Assembly: GCF_902833145.1 (NCBI RefSeq)
Contig: NZ_CADFEN010000005.1
Span: forward strand, 1 to 64,000
Reading direction: 5' to 3'
DNA length: 64,000 bases
Source of the DNA: Burkholderia sp. BCC0506
GTDB lineage: Bacteria; Pseudomonadota; Gammaproteobacteria; Burkholderiales; Burkholderiaceae
Part shown: positions 51,425-60,620 of the stretch, piece by piece
How the letters are laid out: each line of letters starts with the position of its first letter
How positions within the stretch are numbered: position 1 is the first letter of the stretch
Made by a program: the position numbers and the translations under genes
The notes under the pieces: generated by a model
Database searches by the model: none
What the model was told of the DNA's origin: nothing
Seen by the model: the letters and a program-made list of their open reading frames with translations, nothing else

Positions 51425-53569
51425 GTGGCCACCGCTTTCACGGAATCGGGCGCATCGATGTCACGTCTTCCGCCTCTTCGCCAGGAACTGACGCTGACGC
51501 GCGGCGCCTCCACGCCGGACGGCGCGCCGACCTGGATGCTGCACGACCCGGCGGCCCACCGGTTCTTCCAGATTGGCTGGCCCGCGTTCGAAATGCTCTC
51601 GCGTTGGTCACTGGGCGACCCGCAGGCGATCGTCGCGTCGGTCAACGCGGAAACGACGCTGCACGTGACGATCGACGAGGTCGAATCGCTCGTGCGCACG
51701 CTGCATCATCAGCACCTTCTCGTCGCGGCGAGCGCGGCGGATACCGGCCGGCTTGCGGGCGCTGCGGCGGCGAGCCGGCTTTCGCATGCGATGTGGCTGC
51801 TCAAACATTACCTGATGATTCGCGTCCCGCTGTGGCGACCGATGCCGTTCCTGCGGCGCTTCGCCCGCCATGCGGAGATCGCGTACCGGCCCGCGTTCTG
51901 GGGCGTGGTTGCGCTCGTGGCGCTCACGGCCCTGGTACTGGTGTCGCGCCGTTGGGACGAGTTCGTTCATACGTTCCACGGCTATGCCGACCTGCGCGGC
52001 GTCGTCGCGATCGGCATCGCGATAGGCTGTGCCAAGGTCCTGCACGAGTTCGGGCACGCGTTTACCGCATATCGGTACGGCTGCCGCGTGCCGACGATGG
52101 GAATCGCGTTGCTCGTGATGGTGCCGGTGCTCTACACGGATACGACCGAAGCGTGGAAAGTACCGGGCCGCGCCAACCGATTGCGAATCGGCGCGGCCGG
52201 CATGCTGACCGAGCTGGTCCTGGCCGCGTTCGCGACGCTGGCGTGGAGCGTGTTGCCCGACGGGCCGATGCGCGCAGGCGCGTTCCTGCTGGCGACGACG
52301 ACCTGGATCGGCACGCTGACGATCAACGCTAGCCCGTTCATGCGCTTCGACGGCTATTTTCTGCTCTCGGACTGGCTCGACATGCCGAACCTGCACGACC
52401 GCGCGTTCGCGTTCGGTCGCTGGTGGATGCGCGAGCGGCTGTTCGGTTTCGGCGATCCGCAACCGGAGCCCTGCGCACCGCGCCGCCGGCGTTTCCTGAT
52501 CGCGTTCTCGTTCGCGACGTGGCTCTACAGGCTCGTCGTGTTTTTCTCGATCGCGCTCGTCGTTTACCACACCTTCTTCAAGGCGCTCGGGTTGGTCCTG
52601 TTCGGCATCGAGTTTGGCTGGTTCATCGCGCGGCCGATCGTACGCGAGAGCATGGCGTGTTGGCAGCGTCGCTCGGCGCTGCGGTGGCGCCGCGAAACCC
52701 GGCGCACCGCCGTCGTCGGCGTGGCGGCGATCGCGCTGCTCGTGTTGCCCTGGTATGGCGGGATCGGCGCGCCTGCCGTGGTCGGCCCGCTGCGCGCGCA
52801 GGGACTCTACGTACCCGAGGCCGCGTATGTGACAGGCGATGCGCCGATCGCCCGCGATGGCCAGCACGTGCGCGCGGGCGACGTGCTGGCCGTGTTTGCC
52901 TCGCCCGACCTTGCGCATCGGCTGCAGGCGGCACGGGTTGCCGATGCACTGCTGCGCTGGCAGCTCGAGCAGCAACCGTTCGACTCACGGTTGCTCGAAC
53001 AGGGTGTCGCGTTAAAGCGTCGCTCGGACGCGGCGCATGAAACCGTTGCGGGGCTCGCGGCACAAGTTGCGCAATTGACGCTGCGCGCGCCGTTCGACGG
53101 CGTCGTGCAAACCGATGGCACACTTGCGACCGGTACGTGGTTGCCACGCGGCGAGCATGCATTCGACGTCGTCGGGCCGGCCGGCGTGAAGGGCGAAGCA
53201 TTCGTCGGCGAAGAGGATGCGATGCGGATCTCGGCCGGCGACCGCATCAGCTTCGTTGCATCGCTACCCGAATTCGACGCGCTGGACTGCCGGGTCAGTG
53301 CGATCGATCGCGTCAATGTCGCCACGCTCGACGCGCCGGCGCTTGCAAGCGTCTATGGTGGTCCGCTGCCCGTGCAACTGCAGCCGGGCACGCATCAGCT
53401 CGTGCCGCTCGCGGCGACCTATCGCGTGCGGATAGGCGATTGTCCCGAGAACGAAGCGTGGCCGCGCGAGATCGTCGGCACGGCGACGATCGGCGGCGCG
53501 CGGCAAAGCCTCGCGTGGCGCATGCTCGCGTGGTTGACGTCGGTGGTCGTGCGCGAGAGCGGCGCGTAG
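51425..53569 (+). CDS. PqqD-like / M50 site-2 protease / HlyD-type fusion protein
   Basis: A 714-residue membrane protein. Residues ~20-100 resemble a PqqD-type fold (PAAHRFFQIGWPAFEMLSRW, then VESLVRTLHHQHLL). Residues ~140-460 form a polytopic M50 metalloprotease core with HEFGH (zinc ligands His207 and His211, catalytic Glu208) and NASPFMRFDGYFLL, with Asp309 as third ligand. After a last membrane helix (~435-455) come two halves of a lipoyl domain (ARDGQHVRAGDVLAVFASPD and LRAPFDGVVQTDGTLATGTW), as in HlyD adaptors. A GTG at 51425 is taken as start; an ATG at 51458 is an alternative. It ends the export operon. No ABC ATPase is present anywhere in the region. Confidence 0.85.
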   Translation: MATAFTESGASMSRLPPLRQELTLTRGASTPDGAPTWMLHDPAAHRFFQIGWPAFEMLSRWSLGDPQAIVASVNAETTLHVTIDEVESLVRTLHHQHLLVAASAADTGRLAGAAAASRLSHAMWLLKHYLMIRVPLWRPMPFLRRFARHAEIAYRPAFWGVVALVALTALVLVSRRWDEFVHTFHGYADLRGVVAIGIAIGCAKVLHEFGHAFTAYRYGCRVPTMGIALLVMVPVLYTDTTEAWKVPGRANRLRIGAAGMLTELVLAAFATLAWSVLPDGPMRAGAFLLATTTWIGTLTINASPFMRFDGYFLLSDWLDMPNLHDRAFAFGRWWMRERLFGFGDPQPEPCAPRRRRFLIAFSFATWLYRLVVFFSIALVVYHTFFKALGLVLFGIEFGWFIARPIVRESMACWQRRSALRWRRETRRTAVVGVAAIALLVLPWYGGIGAPAVVGPLRAQGLYVPEAAYVTGDAPIARDGQHVRAGDVLAVFASPDLAHRLQAARVADALLRWQLEQQPFDSRLLEQGVALKRRSDAAHETVAGLAAQVAQLTLRAPFDGVVQTDGTLATGTWLPRGEHAFDVVGPAGVKGEAFVGEEDAMRISAGDRISFVASLPEFDALDCRVSAIDRVNVATLDAPALASVYGGPLPVQLQPGTHQLVPLAATYRVRIGDCPENEAWPREIVGTATIGGARQSLAWRMLAWLTSVVVRESGA

Positions 53570-54142
53570 GTATTGCGACATCGGCGGACGCGCGGCCCGC
53601 CGGGCGGCAGCGTCAACCGGCATGGCGTCGGCTGTCGAGCCCGGCCGATCACCCTTCGTATTCCCGATCCTGCCTGACGGGCCGGCCGACGGCACAGCCT
53701 GTCGTGTGTTCCCCAAACCCCGAGCGGCCCCATTCGCGACATTGGCGCCGGAACGCCCTTTTCCTGCCCGCGGAATGTTCCGGTGAACGTACAGGTCGTC
53801 GAAATAAAAATGTAATGTTTTGGAGCGTGTGGCGCGACCGGATACGAAATGAATAACAATCGAATGAATTATTGACGAGGACTGTGAGATTGCCTCGTTA
53901 TATTGTTGATGATCAAGGTGCGATACGTTTAATTTCGCGTGTAAGTCATTGATTCATATTGGGTGGCTGTGTTTTTGTGCGGGTGCTTAATCTTGCTGTA
54001 AATGCAAAAAATCACCTGCGTCCAATTGCCTCGAGCGATTTGAGAATTATCTTGTCGATCTCTCAAACGTATCCTATTGTCTCCAATGCAGAGAAAATAA
54101 CGACGTTTATTTCTTAAACAAACGAGACGGAGCGAAGAGACC
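53570..54142. other. Intergenic region between the export operon and the Gly-rich/FabB operon
   Basis: 573 bp with no recognised gene. From about 53770 on it is clearly AT-richer than its neighbours, with several T-rich tracts. It should contain the promoter of the downstream operon. TTGATG (53906) with TTTAAT (53928) at 16-bp spacing is the best pair seen but is weak. No convincing terminator for the upstream operon was found. Confidence 0.5.
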
Positions 54143-55402
54143 ATGTCGACGAACAAGACTGCCCCCAGTCAGGCACTTCTCACCCTCGCGAAAAATTTCA
54201 AGCTCGATGTCGAGAGACTTTCGCGCGGAGAAACCGTTGCGGCGACGATTGTCGTTTCCACACCGCAGGAAATGAAAAAGCTTCTCGCGATTCCAGCGAC
54301 ACCGGAAACGTACGACGTTGTTGCAAAGACAATGGCGCTGAATGGGGAGGCCCCCGATTCGTACGAAGCGGGACTGAAGCATTTCTCTGCCTATGCGTGC
54401 GGCGTATCGAATCTCGATACGTCGATCGGGAGTGCCTTTTTCAAGAAACGCTTCCCGATGGAAATCCGGATGGTGGCGTCGTCGCAAATCGAACTGACAA
54501 GCGACTACGTCGTGAACCCGGGGTCGCCACCGGTCTACATCGCGTGCGACGAATTGATTTTCAACGGCGGATCGTACGTGATACAGAGTACGAACTTTAC
54601 GCTCTGGGTCACGTCGCAGTTGACGATCGAGTCGTCGGGCTCCCGGCCGTATCACATCGGGATTCTCGGCTCGCCCGGCGGCCCAGGGTCGAACGGGGCG
54701 AACGGCGGCACGCAATCGCAGGCGCCCAACGGTCAGAATTCGTCGCCGGCATCGCCCGGGGTCTGCACGGGGTCGGGCAGCGGCGGCAATGGTACGGTCG
54801 GCAACGCCGGGTACAACGGCGGCGCGGGCGGAAACGGAATGAATGGCGTCGCGAGCGTCGTTGCGAACATCAACATTGCGAATTTCGCTTCGCCGCAGGC
54901 GCCTCTCGTCGTATTCGGCATGTCCGGTACCGGCGGTAACGGAGGAAATGGCGGCAATGGCGGCACGGGCCAGCAGGGAGGCAACGGCGGAAATGGCTGC
55001 AATGCCGGATGCGAGGGCACCAACGGTGGCAATGGTGCGAACGGCGGAGCAGGCGGCAATGGTGGAAATGGGGGCAACGGCGGAAACGGCGTCAATGGTG
55101 GAACGATCTACCTGAACCTGAATCCGTCCCAACAGTCAGCGAATTTTTACACGTACATGAGCCAGCAAGCGGCGCCCGGACAAGGTGGTACAGGCGGGCT
55201 GGCGGGGCAGGGTGGTGCCGGCGGAACCGGCGGCAGCGGCGGACACAGCAGTTCCGACGGCACCAACGGCAATACCGGTGCGTTGGGCAATGCAGGCGCG
55301 AATGGCGCGCCCGGCGCCGCCTATGGTACGCCACCCCAGCTCATGCCCGGCAACTACAAGGCCCCGTCCAACAGCGAGCTGCAGATCGAGGTTCGTTCAT
55401 GA
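54143..55402 (+). CDS. Gly/Asn-rich repeat protein
   Basis: A 419-residue protein with no signal peptide. Residues 1-170 are a mixed folded region ([20 protein letters not shown], later beta-rich with [20 protein letters not shown]). Residues ~180-410 are dominated by GGNGG and G-x-G-G repeats in two blocks, interrupted by short hydrophobic stretches ([10 protein letters not shown] and [19 protein letters not shown]). Four Cys lie in and before the first block. Such sequences can fold as polyglycine-II helix bundles, known in phage tail adhesins. The next gene starts in its stop codon (ATGA at 55399). Function unknown; a surface or secreted structural role is inferred. Confidence 0.75.
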   Translation: MSTNKTAPSQALLTLAKNFKLDVERLSRGETVAATIVVSTPQEMKKLLAIPATPETYDVVAKTMALNGEAPDSYEAGLKHFSAYACGVSNLDTSIGSAFFKKRFPMEIRMVASSQIELTSDYVVNPGSPPVYIACDELIFNGGSYVIQSTNFTLWVTSQLTIESSGSRPYHIGILGSPGGPGSNGANGGTQSQAPNGQNSSPASPGVCTGSGSGGNGTVGNAGYNGGAGGNGMNGVASVVANINIANFASPQAPLVVFGMSGTGGNGGNGGNGGTGQQGGNGGNGCNAGCEGTNGGNGANGGAGGNGGNGGNGGNGVNGGTIYLNLNPSQQSANFYTYMSQQAAPGQGGTGGLAGQGGAGGTGGSGGHSSSDGTNGNTGALGNAGANGAPGAAYGTPPQLMPGNYKAPSNSELQIEVRS

Positions 55403-56892
55403 CCCCGGAGATCCATGCACAGGAGTTGAGATATTCGCTGAACGGGAACGGCTACGTTTGCCTCAAGGTGTTCGTCGTCAAGCGAATCTCGACCATCAAC
55501 CTGAAGACGCAGCCGGTCTATCTGATCAAGACCGTGCTGAAGGTATCGATCTATAACAGCCAGGATTTCAATATCAATCCAGGGCCGGTGACCTCGTACA
55601 TGAATTACCCGGCCATGTTCAGCTTTACCAAGTCGTTGACGTGCAGCGCATCGTCGCAGTCGGCCAATTTCAAGCTGTTGAACTATTCGCCGATCACCGT
55701 GAATTCGTCGATCACGACGTCCCGCAGCGACGTGACGGACAACACGCAGACGAACTCGTCGCAACAGTCGGTCGGCTCGAGTTCGTCACAGACCAACTCG
55801 TTCGGTGTGGACGTGCAGGCGGGCTGGATGATGGAGTCGCCGCTGTTGTCGATCGGCTTGAGTTACGACCACGCGTACACGTCGGCCAACAGTCAGGAGC
55901 GCACGACTGCGCAGGGCAGCAGTGCGTCGCAGCAGAACGGTATCGCCGATTCGTACAGCATCAAGGACTGGGGGATTTACGCGAAGGTCAACCGCGAAAA
56001 TCTGCAGACGACCTGGGTATGCGCGCAGGAATACCCGTGGGATATCCTCCAGTATCGAAGCGCCGACGGCACCGGCAACATCGATCTGCCGCAGCCGATC
56101 GTCGACCGGATGCTGGTCGGTGATTGCGTGTTGCCGCCGTCGCAGCTTTCGCAGTTTGGCACCGACTTCACATTTACCGCCGACTGGAGCTTCATGCCGT
56201 CGGAGTTCAACGTCGACGTCACGACACCGCTGCTGTCGTTCGATATCGATACGGCCTACGTGCTCGGCTCGCACCAACGTACCGGGGACGCACCGCCGTA
56301 CTCGCTCGCGGCATCGCTCGGGCAGTCGACCACCGATTCCACTTCGCTCGCGCTGAGCTGGTGGCAACTCGAATGTCTGGCGCTGGATGCGATCGTGCCT
56401 GGCCGTAACGACGCGAGCGCGAATTTCGACAAACTGCCGGCATCGCGCTTTCCCGCAGACGGTTCGGTGCCGCTGGTCGTGATGTCGCCGACCAATACGT
56501 TGCTGTGCGTCGCGCCAGGATTCAGCCCGGGCATGATCGTCGACGTCGCGAAGAACGACGCGACGTATACGCTGGCGTTCAAGGTCCTCGAAACGGTCGG
56601 CGAGATCACCCTCTATCTGAAACACTGGAAGCTCGATCCGACCGGCGTGGTGGTGAATATCGAGGTCAACGGCGCGGCGTTGCCCGCGCAGTACGTCGAC
56701 GCGGTACAGGGTGCCGGGGGAATGGCAAACCGTACGGATATCACGTTGCGCTCCACCGACTACATGGCGGAGGATTTCAGCGATTACCTGGTGGTAGGAC
56801 TGAACACCGTGGTGGTGACCGTGTCGGCGAGCGAAGCCGGTGTGCCGGCGGACACAGCGCGTTATTGCCTCGCTGCCGTCGTCGTGTCCTGA
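55399..56892 (+). CDS. Beta-rich protein of unknown function with amphipathic Ser/Thr-rich stretch
   Basis: A 497-residue protein without signal peptide or clear membrane helix. Residues ~95-180 are unusually rich in Ser, Thr, Gln and Asn with alternating hydrophobic residues ([20 protein letters not shown]), then [19 protein letters not shown]. This pattern resembles the membrane-inserting hairpin regions of beta-pore-forming toxins. The last ~110 residues look like a beta-sandwich ([33 protein letters not shown]). No catalytic motif was recognised. It overlaps the Gly-rich gene by 4 bp and is followed after 2 bp by the next gene. A pore or assembly role is only a hypothesis. Confidence 0.65.
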   Translation: MTPEIHAQELRYSLNGNGYVCLKVFVVKRISTINLKTQPVYLIKTVLKVSIYNSQDFNINPGPVTSYMNYPAMFSFTKSLTCSASSQSANFKLLNYSPITVNSSITTSRSDVTDNTQTNSSQQSVGSSSSQTNSFGVDVQAGWMMESPLLSIGLSYDHAYTSANSQERTTAQGSSASQQNGIADSYSIKDWGIYAKVNRENLQTTWVCAQEYPWDILQYRSADGTGNIDLPQPIVDRMLVGDCVLPPSQLSQFGTDFTFTADWSFMPSEFNVDVTTPLLSFDIDTAYVLGSHQRTGDAPPYSLAASLGQSTTDSTSLALSWWQLECLALDAIVPGRNDASANFDKLPASRFPADGSVPLVVMSPTNTLLCVAPGFSPGMIVDVAKNDATYTLAFKVLETVGEITLYLKHWKLDPTGVVVNIEVNGAALPAQYVDAVQGAGGMANRTDITLRSTDYMAEDFSDYLVVGLNTVVVTVSASEAGVPADTARYCLAAVVVS

Positions 56893-56894
56893 AC

Positions 56895-57821
56895 GTGCCG
56901 CACTCGTATGGAAAATCGCTGAAACGGTATTCCGCCAAGGAGCGGGTCGCAAAGACCGCGCTGGCGATTCGTACCGTCCGTTCGGCAATCAAGAAACCAG
57001 GTAGCGGCAGCATCCTGTCAAAGACGCGCGTGCTGAAGGCGCACGATCCGAAGCGCAAGATCGCCAAGCTCGAGGACTACATGAAGGCGGGGATGAAAAA
57101 GACCTTTCCCGTCGTCTACCGTGGCATCTGGGACGCGCAGGATGAAATTGTTCGCACGTCATTGATTACCGACCTGCTGGTCGGACTCGAAAAGGCGGGG
57201 CTGAGCAAAGGGGAGATGGCGCGGCTCAAAACGGCAATTGACGGGTTTTCCAGCATCCGGCTCCCGACGCGCTGGTCTGGCTTCAAGCTGAAGGGCGGCG
57301 ATACGGTACTGGGATTCAGTGAAATGCAGCATCCCACGTCTGCCGGCAAGGGAATATGGATACCGTCGAAGTCCAGCTTCTCGAAGGCGCATACCGCGCT
57401 TGACGAAGCGCGCGTGAAGGTGGCACTCGACGCGATTAACACCTTCGTCGTGAAGGACAAGAACGGTGCCGTTACGCTGGCTTCGGGGGTCGCGATCGAG
57501 GATATCGTGAAGGCCGCGCTCATTGCGGCCGGTACCTTCACGCTGAACTACTTTACCGCGCCCGCGCTTGCGAGCAACGTCGATGCCACTGCTTCAGGGA
57601 AAGTGAAGAAAGCGCAGACGCAGGCCCGTGAATTCATGAAGGATCAACTCGAGAGCATCGGCGCGAAGCGCGCCGCCGGCTCGACCAGTATCGCGATTCC
57701 GAAGCTGAACCTTCCGACGCGCGAGTGGAAGCCGGACGCACTGAACCCGGGAGAGGTCAGCCCGCGACGAGGATCGCCGATCAGTCTGTCGGTGGCAGAG
57801 CTCAGTTGGGCGGTCGAATAG
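56895..57821 (+). CDS. Basic protein of unknown function
   Basis: A 308-residue protein that starts at a GTG 2 bp after the previous stop; no ATG is in frame until about residue 60. The first ~60 residues are very basic (SLKRYSAKERVAKTALAIRT). The middle holds VVYRGIWDAQDEIVRTSLIT and RWSGFKLKGGDTVLGFSEMQ, and one moderately hydrophobic segment is near 215-235 (ALIAAGTFTLNYFTAPALAS). No known family was recognised. Tight spacing ties it to the two genes before it. An 80-bp gap separates it from the ketoacyl synthase. Confidence 0.6.
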   Translation: MPHSYGKSLKRYSAKERVAKTALAIRTVRSAIKKPGSGSILSKTRVLKAHDPKRKIAKLEDYMKAGMKKTFPVVYRGIWDAQDEIVRTSLITDLLVGLEKAGLSKGEMARLKTAIDGFSSIRLPTRWSGFKLKGGDTVLGFSEMQHPTSAGKGIWIPSKSSFSKAHTALDEARVKVALDAINTFVVKDKNGAVTLASGVAIEDIVKAALIAAGTFTLNYFTAPALASNVDATASGKVKKAQTQAREFMKDQLESIGAKRAAGSTSIAIPKLNLPTREWKPDALNPGEVSPRRGSPISLSVAELSWAVE

Positions 57822-57901
57822 TAACCGTACCGAGGCACGTGCATGGTGCTTCCCGACCGGCTTGAACAACCCATGCATGCAGCGGGATCTGGACGCGAAC
57901 C

Positions 57902-59125
57902 ATGGAACGTGTAGTCATCACCGGCATTGGTATCGTCTCTTGCCTCGGGCAAGACCTGGATACCGTCGCCACGGCATTGCGCGAGGGGCGCAGCGGCGTG
58001 GTGCGCGACCCGGAGCGCGAGGCGCTCGGTTTTCAGTGCGCGCTCACGGGGGCGATCACCGGGTTCGATCCGGCGGACAGGCTGAGCCGGAAGGATCGAC
58101 GGGGGATGGCGGAGCCCGCGTTGTACGGCGCGGTCGCCGCGCTGCGGGCGCTCGACGATGCGGCACTGTCGCGCGACGCGCTGCGTCGACCGGAAGCCGG
58201 CGTAATCGTTGGAAACGACTCCAGTGCGGATGCGGTGCGCCGCGCATGCGACGACACGCGCAATGTCGGTACGACGCGCCTGCTCGGCTCGTCGGCGGTG
58301 GTCGAGGCGATGAATTCGTCCGCGAGCATGTGTCTGTCGGTTCTCCTCGGGACGAAGGGCGCGTGCTGGACCGTGTCCGGCGCGTGCTCGTCCGGTGCTC
58401 ATGCAATCGGACAGGCCAGCATGTTGATCGAAAGCGGCCGGCAGGACATCGTCGTGGTCGGCGGCGTGCAGGAGCTGAACTGGGCCGGGATGTGCGCGTT
58501 CGACGGACTGGGCGCCTTTTCGACATGGAGCGGCGAGCCGGCACAGGCATCGCGGCCGTTTTCCGCGAATCGCGACGGGCTCGTGCCCAGTGGAGGCGGC
58601 GCGATGCTGGTGCTGGAATCGCTGCGACATGCGCAGGCACGCTCGGCCCGCGTGCGTGCAATCCTGCGTTCGTACGCATTCTCGTCCGACGGCCGGCATC
58701 TGACGCTGCCGGACGGAGAGGGCGCGCGGCGCTGCATGCGCGACGCGCTGAGATATGCGGACCTCGTACCCGCAGACATCGACTACGTGAATGCGCATGC
58801 AACTGCGACGCCGTCAGGGGACGTTGCCGAGGCTGCGGCGATTCTCGACGTGTTCGGCGACGCGCGGCCGCCGGTGTCGTCGACGAAGGGGATGACCGGG
58901 CATGAGTGCTGGATGGCCGGTGCATCGGAGGTCGCGTACAGCCTGCTGATGGCAGAGCACGGATTCATCGCCGCGAACGCGAATCTCGTCGAACCGGATC
59001 CCGCGTGCTCGGCACTCGACCTCGTACGGCAGGCACGCGATGCACGCGTGCGGACGATCATGTCGAACTCGTTCGGATTCGGCGGTACGAATGCAAGTCT
59101 TGTTTTGGAGGCCACACCATGGTGA
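57902..59125 (+). CDS. FabB-type beta-ketoacyl-ACP synthase
   Basis: A 407-residue thiolase-fold condensing enzyme. The active-site Cys162 is in VSGACSSGAHAIG, His299 in YVNAHATATPSGD, and Lys329/His334 in STKGMTGHE, almost the same numbering as E. coli FabB (Cys163, His298, Lys328, His333). The C-terminus has NSFGFGGTNASLVLE. The catalytic set is complete, but the Gly after the first His is replaced by Ala and the motif is otherwise divergent, so it is a specialised paralogue, not the housekeeping enzyme. Its last 7 bp overlap an ACP gene. Its product is unknown. Confidence 0.9.
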   Translation: MERVVITGIGIVSCLGQDLDTVATALREGRSGVVRDPEREALGFQCALTGAITGFDPADRLSRKDRRGMAEPALYGAVAALRALDDAALSRDALRRPEAGVIVGNDSSADAVRRACDDTRNVGTTRLLGSSAVVEAMNSSASMCLSVLLGTKGACWTVSGACSSGAHAIGQASMLIESGRQDIVVVGGVQELNWAGMCAFDGLGAFSTWSGEPAQASRPFSANRDGLVPSGGGAMLVLESLRHAQARSARVRAILRSYAFSSDGRHLTLPDGEGARRCMRDALRYADLVPADIDYVNAHATATPSGDVAEAAAILDVFGDARPPVSSTKGMTGHECWMAGASEVAYSLLMAEHGFIAANANLVEPDPACSALDLVRQARDARVRTIMSNSFGFGGTNASLVLEATPW

Positions 59126-59367
59126 CGAATCCCGTTGAGATTCAGGCGATCGTTCAACGCGTCCTGATCGAGGTGTTCGAGTTGAACGTAAATGCGATCG
59201 TGCCGGAAGCTCGCCTGAAAGAAGATCTTGATCTCGACAGCCTGGATGCCATCGATCTCGGTGTGGCAATCGAGGAGGGGCTGGGTATCAAACTCAATCA
59301 GTCCGCGTTGGCGCCATTGCGCACGGTCGGAGAAATTCAGGCGTATTTGATTCGCTCATTGACCTGA
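59119..59367 (+). CDS. Dedicated acyl carrier protein
   Basis: An 82-residue ACP with the phosphopantetheine attachment site Ser41 in DLDLDSLDAIDL. The four-helix acidic pattern is intact (IVQRVLIEVFELN at the start, IEEGLGIKL in the third part). It differs from the housekeeping AcpP consensus. The start codon lies inside the end of the ketoacyl synthase gene, so the two are made together. With FabB it forms a minimal acyl-extension module at the end of the Gly-rich operon. Confidence 0.9.
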   Translation: MVTNPVEIQAIVQRVLIEVFELNVNAIVPEARLKEDLDLDSLDAIDLGVAIEEGLGIKLNQSALAPLRTVGEIQAYLIRSLT

Positions 59368-59848
59368 CACTTGTCGTGGCGGGCGGTGATCGAATGTGAG
59401 GCGCCGTTCGCATAGCCGTTACGTGATACGTGATGCCGCATGACGTTCGCTGCCAGCCGTTACCTTGACGGTAGAAGGCTTCCCGGGAAAGCGGGTTTTA
59501 CGGCGCAGTCCGGGATTGCCGAGGCTTCCGACCGGGGCGGTGCTGTGCGCGGCCCCTATCGCGCCCATCATCGACCTCAGCACAGCGGCGACCACGCTTC
59601 AGGCAGGCAAATCGTCGAGGTCGTCGACGCGCTGGCGGAGGTGAGTGCCCAGCGGTTGGCGGCTCCCGACAGGTGATCCGGTTCAGTGTTCTCGGTCGGA
59701 TGAATGGGCGCCGCTCATCCCGGGGGAGCGTTGCAGCTTTGGCGAATGTTCATTCCCGGAGAAGCGGCGTGGCAATTGCCACGCCGTTTTGCGTGAACGC
59801 GCGAAGTCGGTCAGTCAGTGCTGCGTTGCCGTTCGTGGACGGAATTCG
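59368..59848. other. Intergenic region at the right end of the accessory region
   Basis: 481 bp between the ACP gene and the exonuclease gene. Apart from the terminator at 59765-59790 nothing could be supported. Short open frames (for instance 59440-59676) lack a ribosome-binding site and any recognised similarity. No copy of the guaA 3' end was found here. Confidence 0.5.
59765..59790 (+). terminator. Rho-independent terminator, plus strand
   Basis: A perfect 22-bp palindrome (59765-59786) is followed by TTTT. It reads with the FabB/ACP operon, about 400 bp past the ACP stop, and is the first convincing stop signal after that operon. Confidence 0.75.
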
Positions 59849-60487
59849 TCACGCGTGCGCCCGCCCGAGCGAGCGCAGATACATCGGCACCTTCGCCTTG
59901 GTCGTCACCTGAACCCGCGACATCAGCGCGTGATCGATCCGATCCAGCCCATAAGTGCGCGAAATATCCTGCTGCAACCGGCACCAGAGGTGCCCGGCCA
60001 TCTCGGCATCGACCATCGCGCGGTGCGCACGGCCCGATTGCGGCAGCCGCAGCATCTCGGCCAGGCTCGACAGGCGGTGACTGCGGGCGTCCGGATAGAT
60101 CCGTCTCGCCACCAGCATCGTGCACGCAAACGCATGGTCGGCCGCCATGCCGAGCAGCCCCAGTTCCGACTGCCAGAAGCGCTTGTCGAAACCGGCGTTG
60201 TGGGCCACGACCGCATGCTTGCCGACGAACGCGGCCGCTTCCTTCATGACTTCGGACGCGGGTGGCGCCGCCGCGATCATGTCGTTCGTGATGCCGGTGA
60301 GCGCAACGACATCGGACGGGATGCGTCGGCCGGCATTCATCAAACTCTGGAAACGGTCGACGACTTGCCCGTCGCGCAGCAGGATGACGGCAATTTCGGT
60401 CGCACGGTCGCCCAGATTCGGCGACAGGCCGGTTGTTTCGAAGTCCAGTACCGCGACGGTTTGCATGGTTGAATTCGGTTGCTTCAT
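59849..60487 (-). CDS. DEDDh 3'-5' exonuclease (DnaQ-like)
   Basis: A 212-residue exonuclease domain protein. All DEDDh residues are visible: Asp/Glu in VLDFETTGLSP, Asp in VAHNAGFDKRFW, and His/Asp in HRAMVDAEMA. The same fold is used by the proofreading subunit of DNA polymerase III and by many stand-alone exonucleases; this one has no polymerase- or GIY-YIG-domain attached. The start may be 60487 or 60466 (MQTVAVLDFE); neither has a strong ribosome-binding site. It converges on the accessory-region operon. Confidence 0.88.
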   Translation of the reverse strand: MKQPNSTMQTVAVLDFETTGLSPNLGDRATEIAVILLRDGQVVDRFQSLMNAGRRIPSDVVALTGITNDMIAAAPPASEVMKEAAAFVGKHAVVAHNAGFDKRFWQSELGLLGMAADHAFACTMLVARRIYPDARSHRLSSLAEMLRLPQSGRAHRAMVDAEMAGHLWCRLQQDISRTYGLDRIDHALMSRVQVTTKAKVPMYLRSLGRAHA

Positions 60488-60620
60488 CGGAGGGTGTCGA
60501 GTGTGGCCGAGAGGGTAGCATCTTCGGGCGCGCGGACGGCGAATCCATCGCGCGGCGAGCGGGCTGGCTGCCGATTGACGATAATGAAAATCCCGCTCCA
60601 GGCCAGTCGGACATGTTGCC

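Noticed and set aside
53929-54156. A 75-codon minus-strand frame in the AT-rich intergenic region
   Set aside because: Overlaps the start of the Gly-rich gene and lacks a start signal; probably chance.
59440-59676. A 78-codon plus-strand frame after the ACP gene
   Set aside because: No ribosome-binding site, no recognised similarity, and unlike its neighbours in sequence character.
59368-59848. Right-hand attachment site of the island
   Set aside because: No copy of the last bases of guaA or of the repeats near 37.2 kb could be found here; the right boundary remains unknown.
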